DNA from: Methylocystis sp. MJC1 | GTDB taxonomy: Bacteria > Pseudomonadota > Alphaproteobacteria > Rhizobiales > Beijerinckiaceae | Direction of reading: 5' to 3' | NCBI RefSeq assembly: GCF_026427715.1 | Contig: NZ_CP107558.1 | Location: 409,001 to 473,000, forward strand | Length of the DNA: 64,000 nucleotides | Shown: positions 30,551 through 37,549 of the stretch, in pieces | Numbering within the stretch: position 1 is the first letter of the stretch | Layout: every line of letters starts with the position of its first letter | Notes under the pieces: model-generated | The model's input: only the letters and a program-made list of their open reading frames with translations | The model's database searches: none | Told to the model about the DNA's origin: nothing | Position numbers and translations under genes: made by a program

Positions 30551-31393
30551 ATGATGGAAATCGACCGACGCCGAGTAGGAGAAGCGATCGCCGCCTTCGC
30601 AGCGCTTCTCGCCAGCGGCCGAGCGCCGGCTATGGGCGGCGAATCGCCCGGCCGGGTGGCGCCGTCGCATGACATGTCGGCGATGCCGGCCCACTGGCAT
30701 GGCAAGGAGAGAGTGGCCTTCCTGATCTACCCCGGCTTCACCGCCCTCGACATGGTCGGTCCGCAATATATGTTCGCGAGTTTAATGGGCGCGAAGATCG
30801 ACATCGTCGCGAAGTCGCTGGAGCCCGTGCGCAGCGACACCGGCTTGATATTCACGCCATCGAAGAAGTTCGACGATGCGCTGGTCGATTTCGATATATT
30901 TTGCGTGCCCGGCGGGACCCAGGGGACTCTCGCCGCAATTCGCGACGAAGCAACTGTCGCCTATGTTCGAGAGGCGGGCCAGCGAGCCCGCTTCGTCACC
31001 TCTGTCTGCACGGGTTCGATTCTGCTCGGGGCCGCGGGGTTGCTCGACGGTTATCGCGCCACCTCTCATTGGGTGACGAAGCCGTTGCTCTCCATCTTCG
31101 GCGCAACGCCGACCGATGGGCGCTTCGTAAGGGACCGCAACCGAATAACCGCGGAGGGCGTAACAGCCGGGCTGGACTTCGCGCTTTCGCTCGTCGCAGA
31201 TTTACGCGATGAGAAATATGCCCAGGGCGTCCAGCTTCTCGCGCAATATGCGCCGGCGCCGCCCTTCAATTCGGGCGAACCCGAGACGGCCCCGAAAGAC
31301 GTCACCAAGATGATCGACGGCATGTTTACTCAACTGAAGCAGGACATGCGCGAGGCGGCCGGCGCCGCCTATGCAAAATACAACAAGCCTTGA
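30551..31393 (+). CDS. Exported DJ-1/PfpI-family protein, isonitrile hydratase-like
   Basis: 280 aa. AGGAG lies 5-8 bases before paired ATG codons at 30551 and 30554. The N-terminus (RRRVGEAIAAFAALLAS, then APA) looks like an export signal, possibly twin-arginine, which is unusual for this family. Core: VAFLIYPGFTALDMVGPQYMF, DIFCVPGG, FVTSVCTGSILLGAAGLLDGYRAT with the nucleophile-elbow Cys153, and SHWVTKPLL. The CTGS-LLGAAGLL block is that of isonitrile hydratases and related GATase1-like proteins. An AraC-type DNA-binding domain is absent. It is cotranscribed with the TonB receptor. Possible roles are processing an imported (isonitrile?) metallophore or a glyoxalase/chaperone-like stress function. 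Confidence 0.82.
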   Translation: MMEIDRRRVGEAIAAFAALLASGRAPAMGGESPGRVAPSHDMSAMPAHWHGKERVAFLIYPGFTALDMVGPQYMFASLMGAKIDIVAKSLEPVRSDTGLIFTPSKKFDDALVDFDIFCVPGGTQGTLAAIRDEATVAYVREAGQRARFVTSVCTGSILLGAAGLLDGYRATSHWVTKPLLSIFGATPTDGRFVRDRNRITAEGVTAGLDFALSLVADLRDEKYAQGVQLLAQYAPAPPFNSGEPETAPKDVTKMIDGMFTQLKQDMREAAGAAYAKYNKP

Positions 31394-31420
31394 AGCTTCA
31401 TTCGGCCTAACGGATACGTC

Positions 31421-31522
31421 GTCATTCCCGACGCTCGCAAAGCGAGTGATCGGCAATCCAGAGCAACCACTGCTATCTCGACTCTGGGTTCCCGGTCGGG
31501 CTTTCAGCCCGCCGGGAATGAC
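31421..31522. repeat. Palindromic intergenic repeat, family B copy 1
   Basis: 102 bp with ends GTCATTCCCG and CGGGAATGAC and an inner GGGCTTTCAGCCC hairpin. It lies between the DJ-1-like gene and murI. A second copy is at 62913-63015. Confidence 0.85.
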
Positions 31523-31671
31523 GCCCCCCAAACGAACGGATTTCGAGTCTTACGTTTGCCGGTCTGGTTGGCCCGAATATTGATCTTTTGAAAGAAGCGC
31601 GCGATAGCCTCACCCTAATCTGGGGCTAAACCAGGGATGGCGTTCCGCCCCGCCGTCCGCTCGAGACGCTC

Positions 31672-32472
31672 ATGAGCCGACCGCCCAAAATCCTTGTCTT
31701 CGACTCCGGCCTTGGCGGGCTCACGGTCTTCGCCGAGATCATCAAGCTGCGCCCCGGCGCGGATTACGTCTATTGCGCCGACGACGCCGGTTTTCCTTAT
31801 GGCGGCTGGAAGGAGCCCGACCTCGTAAAGCGCGTCATGCAGGTGATGGAGACGCTCATCGCCGAACATGCGCCGGATATGGTCGTCGTCGCCTGCAACA
31901 CAGCCTCGACCATCGTGCTGCCCGCTTTGCGGGACCATTGGCCGGAAGTCCCCTTCGTCGGCACCGTGCCGGCCATCAAGCCGGCGGCGGAGCGCTCGCG
32001 CTCCTATCTGATTTCCGTGCTCGGCACGCCCGGCACGGTGGCGCGCGATTACACGCAAAACCTCATCGCGCAATTTGCCGCTCATTGCCGCGTGACGCTC
32101 GTCGGCTCGGCCATGCTGGCGCGGCTGGCCGAAGCCCGTATGCAGGGGCAGGGCGTTTGCGACGAGGATATCGGCGCCGAGATCGCCCCTTGCTTCAAGG
32201 AGGAAGGCGGCGCGCGAACGGACGCCGTCGTGCTCGCCTGCACCCATTATCCGCTGCTCGTCGAGGATTTTCGCCGCCTCGCGCCCTGGCCCGTGGATTG
32301 GATCGACCCTGCGCCGGCCATTGCGCGGCGCGTCGATCAATTGCTGCGGGACGCGGGCTATGAGGAGACCTTCGCCGCGACGGGGCAGGCGCGCGCGGTC
32401 TTTACCAGCGGAACAACGCCCGACGCGCAATTGCGCGCCGCACTCGCGCGCTACGGCTTGGTCGCCGCCTGA
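31672..32472 (+). CDS. murI: Glutamate racemase
   Basis: 266 aa. ILVFDSGLGGLTVFAEI with the conserved Asp-Ser pair, YCADDAGFPYGG, catalytic Cys in VACNTAST and the second catalytic Cys in LACTHYPLL. It makes D-glutamate for peptidoglycan and is cytosolic. The last 22 bp overlap the 3' end of the convergent peroxidase gene. Confidence 0.96.
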   Translation: MSRPPKILVFDSGLGGLTVFAEIIKLRPGADYVYCADDAGFPYGGWKEPDLVKRVMQVMETLIAEHAPDMVVVACNTASTIVLPALRDHWPEVPFVGTVPAIKPAAERSRSYLISVLGTPGTVARDYTQNLIAQFAAHCRVTLVGSAMLARLAEARMQGQGVCDEDIGAEIAPCFKEEGGARTDAVVLACTHYPLLVEDFRRLAPWPVDWIDPAPAIARRVDQLLRDAGYEETFAATGQARAVFTSGTTPDAQLRAALARYGLVAA

Positions 32473-33677
32473 GGCTTGTCGGTCAGGGTTTCGAGGAAAG
32501 CGACGATCGCGTCTACGTCTTTCTCGGAGAGATGCGGCTTCTGCCCTTGCTTGCGGTCGTAAGGGACCTCTTTGACGTTCACATTGGCGCGATATTCGGC
32601 CGGCAAATCGTTGAACTTCTCGGCCCCAGGGTACCAACGCGCCGGGTCGGTGTCGCGCGTCGCGTAGAAGGCCACGACATCGCGCAGCTTCGTGAATGCG
32701 CCATTGTGCAAGTAAGGCCCGGTCACCGCGATATTGCGCAGCGTCGGCACTTTGAAGGCGCCGCAGACGCTGCCGACGTCGAAGCCCGCGGGCGCCAGCT
32801 TCTCGAGGCCTGGCCGCTTGCAGAGGCCGAGATCGGGCGCATTCGCCGTGGCCACGATCGCCGGGTTCTTCGGCGCGCCCAGCGCGTCGTAAGTGAAGTC
32901 GGTGAAGAGCCAATCTTTCGGGTCGCGCGAAGCTTCCTTGCCGGCGTGACAGGCGAGGCAATTGCCCTTCTTGGGGTCTTTGAAAAGCTCGAAGCCCTTC
33001 CTCTCGATTGCCGTCAGCTCCGCGTTGCCGCGCAGATAGTCGTCGAACTTCGACGCGAACGGATGGAAGCGCGAGCTCGACTCATAGGCGACGACGGCCT
33101 GCGCCAGCTTCTCGAAAGCCGCGTCGGGATTGTCGAAAATCTTCTCGCCATAGACTTCCCTGGCGAGCCCGGCATATGCGCCGTCGCGCATGGCCTCCAC
33201 CGCGAAACGCTTGGAGGGCGCGTTCATCTCCAATGGATCAAGCAGGGGGCCTTCAAATTGCGCCAGGAGGTCGCTGGCGCGCCCGTCGAGAAATTGACCC
33301 CCGGCAGGGATTTTCTCGACCTTGTCGGTCTCCTCGTCCTTGTCGTCGACAAAGCCGAAAGGCGGGGCGAAGGAAGCGTACATGATCGTCGGCGTATTGC
33401 GCTTGCCGAGCGAATTGGGCTGCGAGCCGCGCGCCACGGCGGGGACCGGCGAGCCATTGGCGCCCTGGAACGCCGTCGCCGCATCATGGCAGGATGCGCA
33501 CGAGACGCCTGCGGGCCGAGATAGGGACTTGTCCTCGAAGACGCGCTTCCCAAGGCGCTCGACAGGCGTCAGGCCTGCCTCGTCGGAGTCGAGCGCCATG
33601 ACGCCGCCAGGCGCGGGCCAAGTGAGCGCGGCAAGCGCAAAAATCAGGGCCCGGCCTTTGGAATAATGGGGAAGCAT
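32451..33677 (-). CDS. Di-heme cytochrome c peroxidase (MauG/CcpA family)
   Basis: 408 aa with an N-terminal signal (ALIFALAALTWPAPGGVMA). Two c-type heme sites: CASCH at residues 60-64 and CLACH around 239-243. LTPVERLGKRVFEDKSLS opens the N-terminal heme domain, and KVPTLRNIAVTGPYLHNGAFTKLRDVVAFY is the typical C-terminal block. It reduces hydrogen peroxide in the periplasm using cytochrome c, or, if MauG-like, carries out oxidative maturation of a partner; no methylamine dehydrogenase gene is nearby. Convergent with murI. Confidence 0.93.
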   Translation of the reverse strand: MLPHYSKGRALIFALAALTWPAPGGVMALDSDEAGLTPVERLGKRVFEDKSLSRPAGVSCASCHDAATAFQGANGSPVPAVARGSQPNSLGKRNTPTIMYASFAPPFGFVDDKDEETDKVEKIPAGGQFLDGRASDLLAQFEGPLLDPLEMNAPSKRFAVEAMRDGAYAGLAREVYGEKIFDNPDAAFEKLAQAVVAYESSSRFHPFASKFDDYLRGNAELTAIERKGFELFKDPKKGNCLACHAGKEASRDPKDWLFTDFTYDALGAPKNPAIVATANAPDLGLCKRPGLEKLAPAGFDVGSVCGAFKVPTLRNIAVTGPYLHNGAFTKLRDVVAFYATRDTDPARWYPGAEKFNDLPAEYRANVNVKEVPYDRKQGQKPHLSEKDVDAIVAFLETLTDKPQAATKP

Positions 33678-33832
33678 CGCCGCTCGCGTGTAAACTGCCT
33701 AGCTCGATAGTAGGAAGAGCACGTCGGGCGCGTCAATTTGGATAGCTTACATTCATTCCAGATAGGACTGCGCTTTGTCGTCGCGCCCCAGGCCTCGGGC
33801 TCGACGCGGAACAATCAATAAGGAAGGCTCGA

Positions 33833-34213
33833 ATGCGCGAAACGAAGTTCACGTCGATTTGCCTGCTGGCGGCGTTCTGGGCCCTTCCGGCCGTCGCGGA
33901 TGACTGTTCCGATCTCGAGGCGCAGGAGGCCAAGGTCGCCGCAGCGAAGAATTGCGGCGAGGCCCACAAGCTTTATGAAGCCTGTCTTTGGGGATCGACC
34001 GCTGACCTTCAGCGGGGCTCCGTGGTGACGGAGACTTGCGAAAAAGCCTTTCTCTCGACCCTAAGCGCCGCCCAGCAGAAAAGCTACAGCCGGAAAAAAG
34101 ACGCCTGCGCAAAAAAATATCGAAATGAGTCGGGCACGATGTATCGTTCCATGGAGGCGGTTTGCATCGCCGACGCGGCCTACGACTATTGGAAGAAATA
34201 CGGAACGAAATAA
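33833..34213 (+). CDS. Small secreted cysteine-rich protein, unknown function
   Basis: 126 aa. Signal peptide (ICLLAAFWALPAVA), then a mature region of about 104 residues with six cysteines (DDC, KNC, EAC, ETC, DAC, AVC) and mainly helical, Lys/Ala-rich composition. Six evenly spread cysteines in a periplasmic protein suggest three disulfides. The C-terminus AAYDYWKKYGTK recalls lysozyme-inhibitor-like (LprI) proteins, but I cannot assign it. Monocistronic, with a hairpin downstream. Confidence 0.78.
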   Translation: MRETKFTSICLLAAFWALPAVADDCSDLEAQEAKVAAAKNCGEAHKLYEACLWGSTADLQRGSVVTETCEKAFLSTLSAAQQKSYSRKKDACAKKYRNESGTMYRSMEAVCIADAAYDYWKKYGTK

Positions 34214-34222
34214 GCAATGAAA

Positions 34223-34249
34223 AAGGCGGCCGGTTCGCGCGGCCGCCTT
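34223..34249 (-). terminator. Intrinsic terminator of csbD-like gene (possibly bidirectional)
   Basis: 10-bp perfect stem AAGGCGGCCG / CGGCCGCCTT with a seven-base loop. On the minus strand the stem is followed by a T-run (complement of the A-run at 34220-34224), giving a classic intrinsic terminator 5 bp after the CsbD-family gene. It could also end the convergent secreted-protein gene. Confidence 0.8.
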
Positions 34250-34254
34250 CTGAT

Positions 34255-34455
34255 TCAGTGCAGGGTCTTCAGCCACTCGTCGACGTTGCGCTTCGCCTGA
34301 TCCTTACCAAGACCATATTTTTCCTGAATCTTTCCTTCGAACACCTCGCGATTGCCTTCCATCTTGTCGATGTCGTCGTCGGTGAGCTGCCCCCATTGTT
34401 CCTTGATCTTGCCTTTGAATTGCTTCCAGTTGCCTTCAATGCGGTTCCAATCCAT
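34255..34455 (-). CDS. CsbD-family stress protein
   Basis: 66 aa from the ATG at 34455 (MDWNRIEGNWKQFKGKIKEQ), which has AGGAG seven bases upstream; the longer open frame to 34569 is not needed. CsbD pattern: WNRIEGNWKQFKGKIKEQWG, LTDDDIDKMEGNREVFEGKIQEKYG. These small, charged, soluble proteins are induced in the general stress response in many bacteria; their biochemical role is unknown. Confidence 0.93.
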   Translation of the reverse strand: MDWNRIEGNWKQFKGKIKEQWGQLTDDDIDKMEGNREVFEGKIQEKYGLGKDQAKRNVDEWLKTLH

Positions 34456-34685
34456 GTCGGGTCTCCTGATCGCTTGGCGGACTCTTGGGAGGCCGCCGCT
34501 GGCCCCAAAACGCTCGCGCCGCGACGACGTTCCGGCGGCACCTGGGCTTAAGAGGCGAATAACCGCCACAATTTATGGTTTCGATTCGGGAACCGAACTA
34601 GCTGGATCCGGGCCAAGGCCAAGGACCGGCATTTGAAATAAGCGCCCCATCAAGGCGGCGCTCGACGTCAGCTAAGTGAGTAGCC

Positions 34686-35849
34686 ATGACCCAACAGGCC
34701 GACGACAAGGAACTCATGGCGGCTTTCGCCGAGTTCAAGGAACTCTTGCAGCGCGAGACCGAGCCGGTCGGCGCTTCCAAGGCGCCTGCTGTCAGCCTCG
34801 CGCTCGAAACAAATGTCGCGACGCGGGACGGCGCGGCTCTGGAGGCGCCGCGCCTTCTGGCCGTCGACGCCCCTGTCGCGCGCGCGCCCGCGCACAATTC
34901 GGCGCCGCCGCCGATCGCGCCTGCGCTGAGCGCGGCGGACGGCTGGTCGGCGATTCCCTCGGACGAGGCCGAGGCCATCGCCTCCGAGAATGAGACGGGC
35001 GGCGGCCGCCGCAAGCTGATTTATCTTTCGGTGGCCGTTGTCGCGGTCGGCGTGGCGAGCCTTGGCTGGACGCTGACCAAGTGGCGTCCGGCGGAGGACC
35101 CGGCGGTCGCCGACCTAAGCTTGCCGGCTGAACCCGAGGCCGCCGATCAGGCGGCGCTCGAGCCGCCCGCCGCCGTCGATCCCATGAAAGACGCTTTGCC
35201 CGCGGTAGAGGCTGCAACGACCAACAGGGCCGAATTGACGCCCCCGCCTGCGGCAGAGGCGCTGGCTCACGAACAGGCGCAGCCTGCGGAAGCGCCCGCG
35301 CCCGAAGCGGCCGCTGCGCTTCCCGAGGCCGCTGCTCCGCGGCCGGCCCCCGCGCCAAGACGGGTAGAGGCGGTTTCGGCGCCGCCGGCCGCAGCCGAGG
35401 CTGTCGCGCCTGTGGCGGCCGCCGCCGCGGCGGGCGCTGCGGCCCTGCCGCTCGCGTCTACCGGCGCAGGCGGAGCCGCGAGATTGACCCCGCCTTCCGC
35501 GCCGAGAACAGCTTCGCTGCCGCCAGCGAACCGTTTCACTCCGCCGGAGCCCGTGACGCCCGCGGCGGAACCGGCCCAAGCCGCGCCCAAGGCGCCCGCG
35601 CCGCCCAAGGTCGCGAAACCGAAGCCGAAGCCCGCGCCGGTCGTCGCCAAGCACGCCAAGCCGCGTCCGTCGCCGGCGGAGAGCGCGCCCGTGGCCTCGA
35701 CGGCGCCTGTCGCCGCGGCGCCCGAGCCCGCTCCGCCGCTTCCGGCCGCGCCGCAGAACGAGGGCGGTCCTTTCGGCTTCGTCAAGCGCACCTTCAACTC
35801 CGTGGGCTCCACCATCGGCGGCGTCGCCCGCAGCGTGATCCCGCAGTAA
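34686..35849 (+). CDS. Ala/Pro-rich single-pass membrane protein, unknown function
   Basis: 387 aa. An N-terminal cytosolic stretch of about 110 residues begins with a short helix (MTQQADDKELMAAFAEFKELLQ); one membrane segment lies around residues 115-135 (KLIYLSVAVVAVGVASLGW); then about 220 residues of Ala/Pro/Glu and KPKPAP-type low complexity; last comes a conserved-looking tail (GGPFGFVKRTFNSVGSTIGG). The Lys-Pro linker recalls TonB-like or periplasm-spanning proteins, but no TonB C-terminal domain is present. Composition makes homology calls unsafe. It is followed by an intrinsic terminator. Confidence 0.7.
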   Translation: MTQQADDKELMAAFAEFKELLQRETEPVGASKAPAVSLALETNVATRDGAALEAPRLLAVDAPVARAPAHNSAPPPIAPALSAADGWSAIPSDEAEAIASENETGGGRRKLIYLSVAVVAVGVASLGWTLTKWRPAEDPAVADLSLPAEPEAADQAALEPPAAVDPMKDALPAVEAATTNRAELTPPPAAEALAHEQAQPAEAPAPEAAAALPEAAAPRPAPAPRRVEAVSAPPAAAEAVAPVAAAAAAGAAALPLASTGAGGAARLTPPSAPRTASLPPANRFTPPEPVTPAAEPAQAAPKAPAPPKVAKPKPKPAPVVAKHAKPRPSPAESAPVASTAPVAAAPEPAPPLPAAPQNEGGPFGFVKRTFNSVGSTIGGVARSVIPQ

Positions 35850-35874
35850 GCCCTCGGTCCTGTTGCTAAATCAG

Positions 35875-35918
35875 CCGCTCCGTCGCAAGGTGAAGGCGAC
35901 GGGGCGGTTTTTCTTTTT
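35875..35918 (+). terminator. Intrinsic terminator
   Basis: 12-bp stem CCGCTCCGTCGC (35875-35886) / GCGACGGGGCGG (35896-35907), one G-T pair, nine-base loop, followed by TTTTTCTTTTT (35908-35918). It ends the upstream membrane-protein gene and separates it from folE. Confidence 0.85.
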
Positions 35919-35960
35919 GAGAGAGCCCGACCCCGGCAAGCGGCCCGGAGAGTTGAAGCA

Positions 35961-36533
35961 ATGGCCAAGCCGACCCAGACGGACGCAGAAGCGGCGGTGC
36001 GCGTTCTCATCGAATGGGCGGGGGACGACCCCGATCGCGAGGGGTTGATCGAGACGCCGGCGCGGGTCGCGCGCTCCTACAAGGAGCTGTTCTCCGGTTA
36101 TGAAATCGACCCGCGGGACTATCTGCAGCGCACGTTTGAAGAAGTCGGCGGCTATGACGAGCTCGTGGTGCTCAAGAACATTCGCGTCGTGAGCTTCTGC
36201 GAGCATCACATGCTGCCGGTTTTGGGCCGCGCCCATGTCGGCTATCTGCCGACGAACCGCGTGGTCGGCATTTCGAAGCTAGCGCGCGTGGTCCACGGCT
36301 TCGCGCGGCGTCTGCAGATTCAGGAAAAGCTCACGGCCGAGATCGCCGCCGCCATTCAGGACATTCTCAAACCTGCGGGCGTCGGCGTCGTGATCGAGGC
36401 CGAACATAATTGCATGACGCTGCGCGGCGTGAACACGCCGGGCTCTCAGCTCACGACGAGCAAGCTGCTCGGCGTCATTCGCGACGATCCGCGGACGCGC
36501 GAGGAGTTTTTGGAGCTGGTGCGGGGGGCCTGA
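35961..36533 (+). CDS. folE: GTP cyclohydrolase I
   Basis: 190 aa. [44 protein letters not shown] (Zn-binding Cys80 and His83), [25 protein letters not shown] and the second Zn Cys in [13 protein letters not shown]. It converts GTP to dihydroneopterin triphosphate, the first step of folate and tetrahydropterin synthesis. Length and motifs are those of the zinc-dependent FolE1 class. Confidence 0.97.
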   Translation: MAKPTQTDAEAAVRVLIEWAGDDPDREGLIETPARVARSYKELFSGYEIDPRDYLQRTFEEVGGYDELVVLKNIRVVSFCEHHMLPVLGRAHVGYLPTNRVVGISKLARVVHGFARRLQIQEKLTAEIAAAIQDILKPAGVGVVIEAEHNCMTLRGVNTPGSQLTTSKLLGVIRDDPRTREEFLELVRGA

Positions 36534-36634
36534 GGCCGCTCCATTTGAACGCCCTCTCGCGCCTGCCTTTGCCCAGGAACATCTCCCGCCGCATCGCGTT
36601 AACTCGCCACTTGCTCGAACCGTCGGAGGCGGCA

Positions 36635-36946
36635 ATGGCCGAGGAACGCAGTGTGCAACAGCGCCAACACAATGGGCATGGCGAGATTTCGGGCGCGATC
36701 GCCGATCAAGCGTCGACTGCAGCCGAGCAGATGGGACGGGCCGTCCAGCAGGGCATGGGCCGAGCCAATGCGGCGCTCTCCGCCGTCTCGGAGCGCAGCG
36801 GAGAGGCGGCGCAGCGCACGGGCGAGGTGCTCGGCAATTTCCGCTCGGCCATCGAAACCTCCGCGCGTTCGCAGCCCACGACCACCGTCATGCTGGCGGC
36901 GTTTGCCGGCTTCGTCTTCGGCGCCTTCTGGAGAATGGGCAGATAA
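36635..36946 (+). CDS. Small helical protein with C-terminal membrane anchor (DUF883-like)
   Basis: 103 aa from the ATG at 36635 with GGAGG six bases upstream. A hydrophilic, Gln/Ala/Ser-rich helical part (residues 1-75, with regularly spaced AEQMGRAVQQG, SERSGEAAQR) is followed by one membrane segment (TTVMLAAFAGFVFGAFWRM). The layout is that of ElaB/YqjD-type proteins that tether to the inner membrane and associate with ribosomes under stress. The next gene, 44 bp away, encodes another membrane protein, as is common for this pairing. Confidence 0.65.
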   Translation: MAEERSVQQRQHNGHGEISGAIADQASTAAEQMGRAVQQGMGRANAALSAVSERSGEAAQRTGEVLGNFRSAIETSARSQPTTTVMLAAFAGFVFGAFWRMGR

Positions 36947-36990
36947 GGCGATCGGCGCGTAAGTCTTTCATCCAATCGCGGTGACGTCTC

Positions 36991-37491
36991 ATGTTCGAGC
37001 CGATGATAAAAAGGGCCGAGAACGCCGTCGGCGCCACGATCACGCGCCTCTCCGGAAATGCGATGGCGGCGGTTCCGCTGCTCCTCGCTTTCGGCTTCGC
37101 CCTGGCGGCCGCGGCCTATTGGGCGAATGAGGAGCTCGGTCCGCTTTTTGGCAATCTCGCAATTGCGGGCGTTTTTCTCGTGGTCGCCCTCCTCGTCTAT
37201 GCCTATGCGAGACGGCGGGAGGCGGCGCAGCAGGCGCGCGCGAGCGCGGAACTGGCGGCGCTCACCGAAGCTTCGCCCATGACCGCAATCACGCGCGCCT
37301 TGCAGTCGTCCAATGTCTCGCAGGCGCTGTACGACTTGGCGAGAAACGCGGCGCCGACCGCGGCGAAGACGGCGGCCGTCTCCGCATTGCGCGCGGCCCC
37401 ACGAAACCTGCCGCTGCTTCTCGGCGCCGGTCTCGGGCTGATGGTGGCGTCGCGGCTTGTCGACGCCTGGACCAACGGGCGGCGGCATTAG
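36991..37491 (+). CDS. Small multi-pass membrane protein, unknown function
   Basis: 166 aa. Two adjacent membrane segments (AVPLLLAFGFALAAAAYW and LAIAGVFLVVALLVYAYA, residues about 27-70) with a short loop, a basic helical middle (ARRREAAQQARASAELAAL), and a third weak hydrophobic stretch near the C-terminus (LPLLLGAGLGLMVASRLV). Probably cotranscribed with the preceding tail-anchored protein. The pair resembles the stress-related inner-membrane modules seen next to YqjD-like genes. No firm family. Confidence 0.65.
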   Translation: MFEPMIKRAENAVGATITRLSGNAMAAVPLLLAFGFALAAAAYWANEELGPLFGNLAIAGVFLVVALLVYAYARRREAAQQARASAELAALTEASPMTAITRALQSSNVSQALYDLARNAAPTAAKTAAVSALRAAPRNLPLLLGAGLGLMVASRLVDAWTNGRRH

Positions 37492-37498
37492 GCGCAAT

Positions 37499-37545
37499 GG
37501 ACCGCGAGCCTTCAGACTCGCCCAAAGATGCGAGGCTCGCGGTCC
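37499..37545. terminator. Palindrome between convergent genes, GCGAGCC repeat family
   Basis: 13-bp perfect stem GGACCGCGAGCCT (37499-37511) / AGGCTCGCGGTCC (37533-37545) lying between the convergent membrane-protein and ubiB genes. Probably a bidirectional terminator; its left half resembles the hairpin at 13405-13423. Confidence 0.6.
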
Positions 37546-37549
37546 GTAG

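Noticed and set aside
34686..35849. TonB protein
   Set aside because: It has one membrane segment and Pro/Lys-rich linkers but lacks the TonB C-terminal domain (no YP motif near the end).
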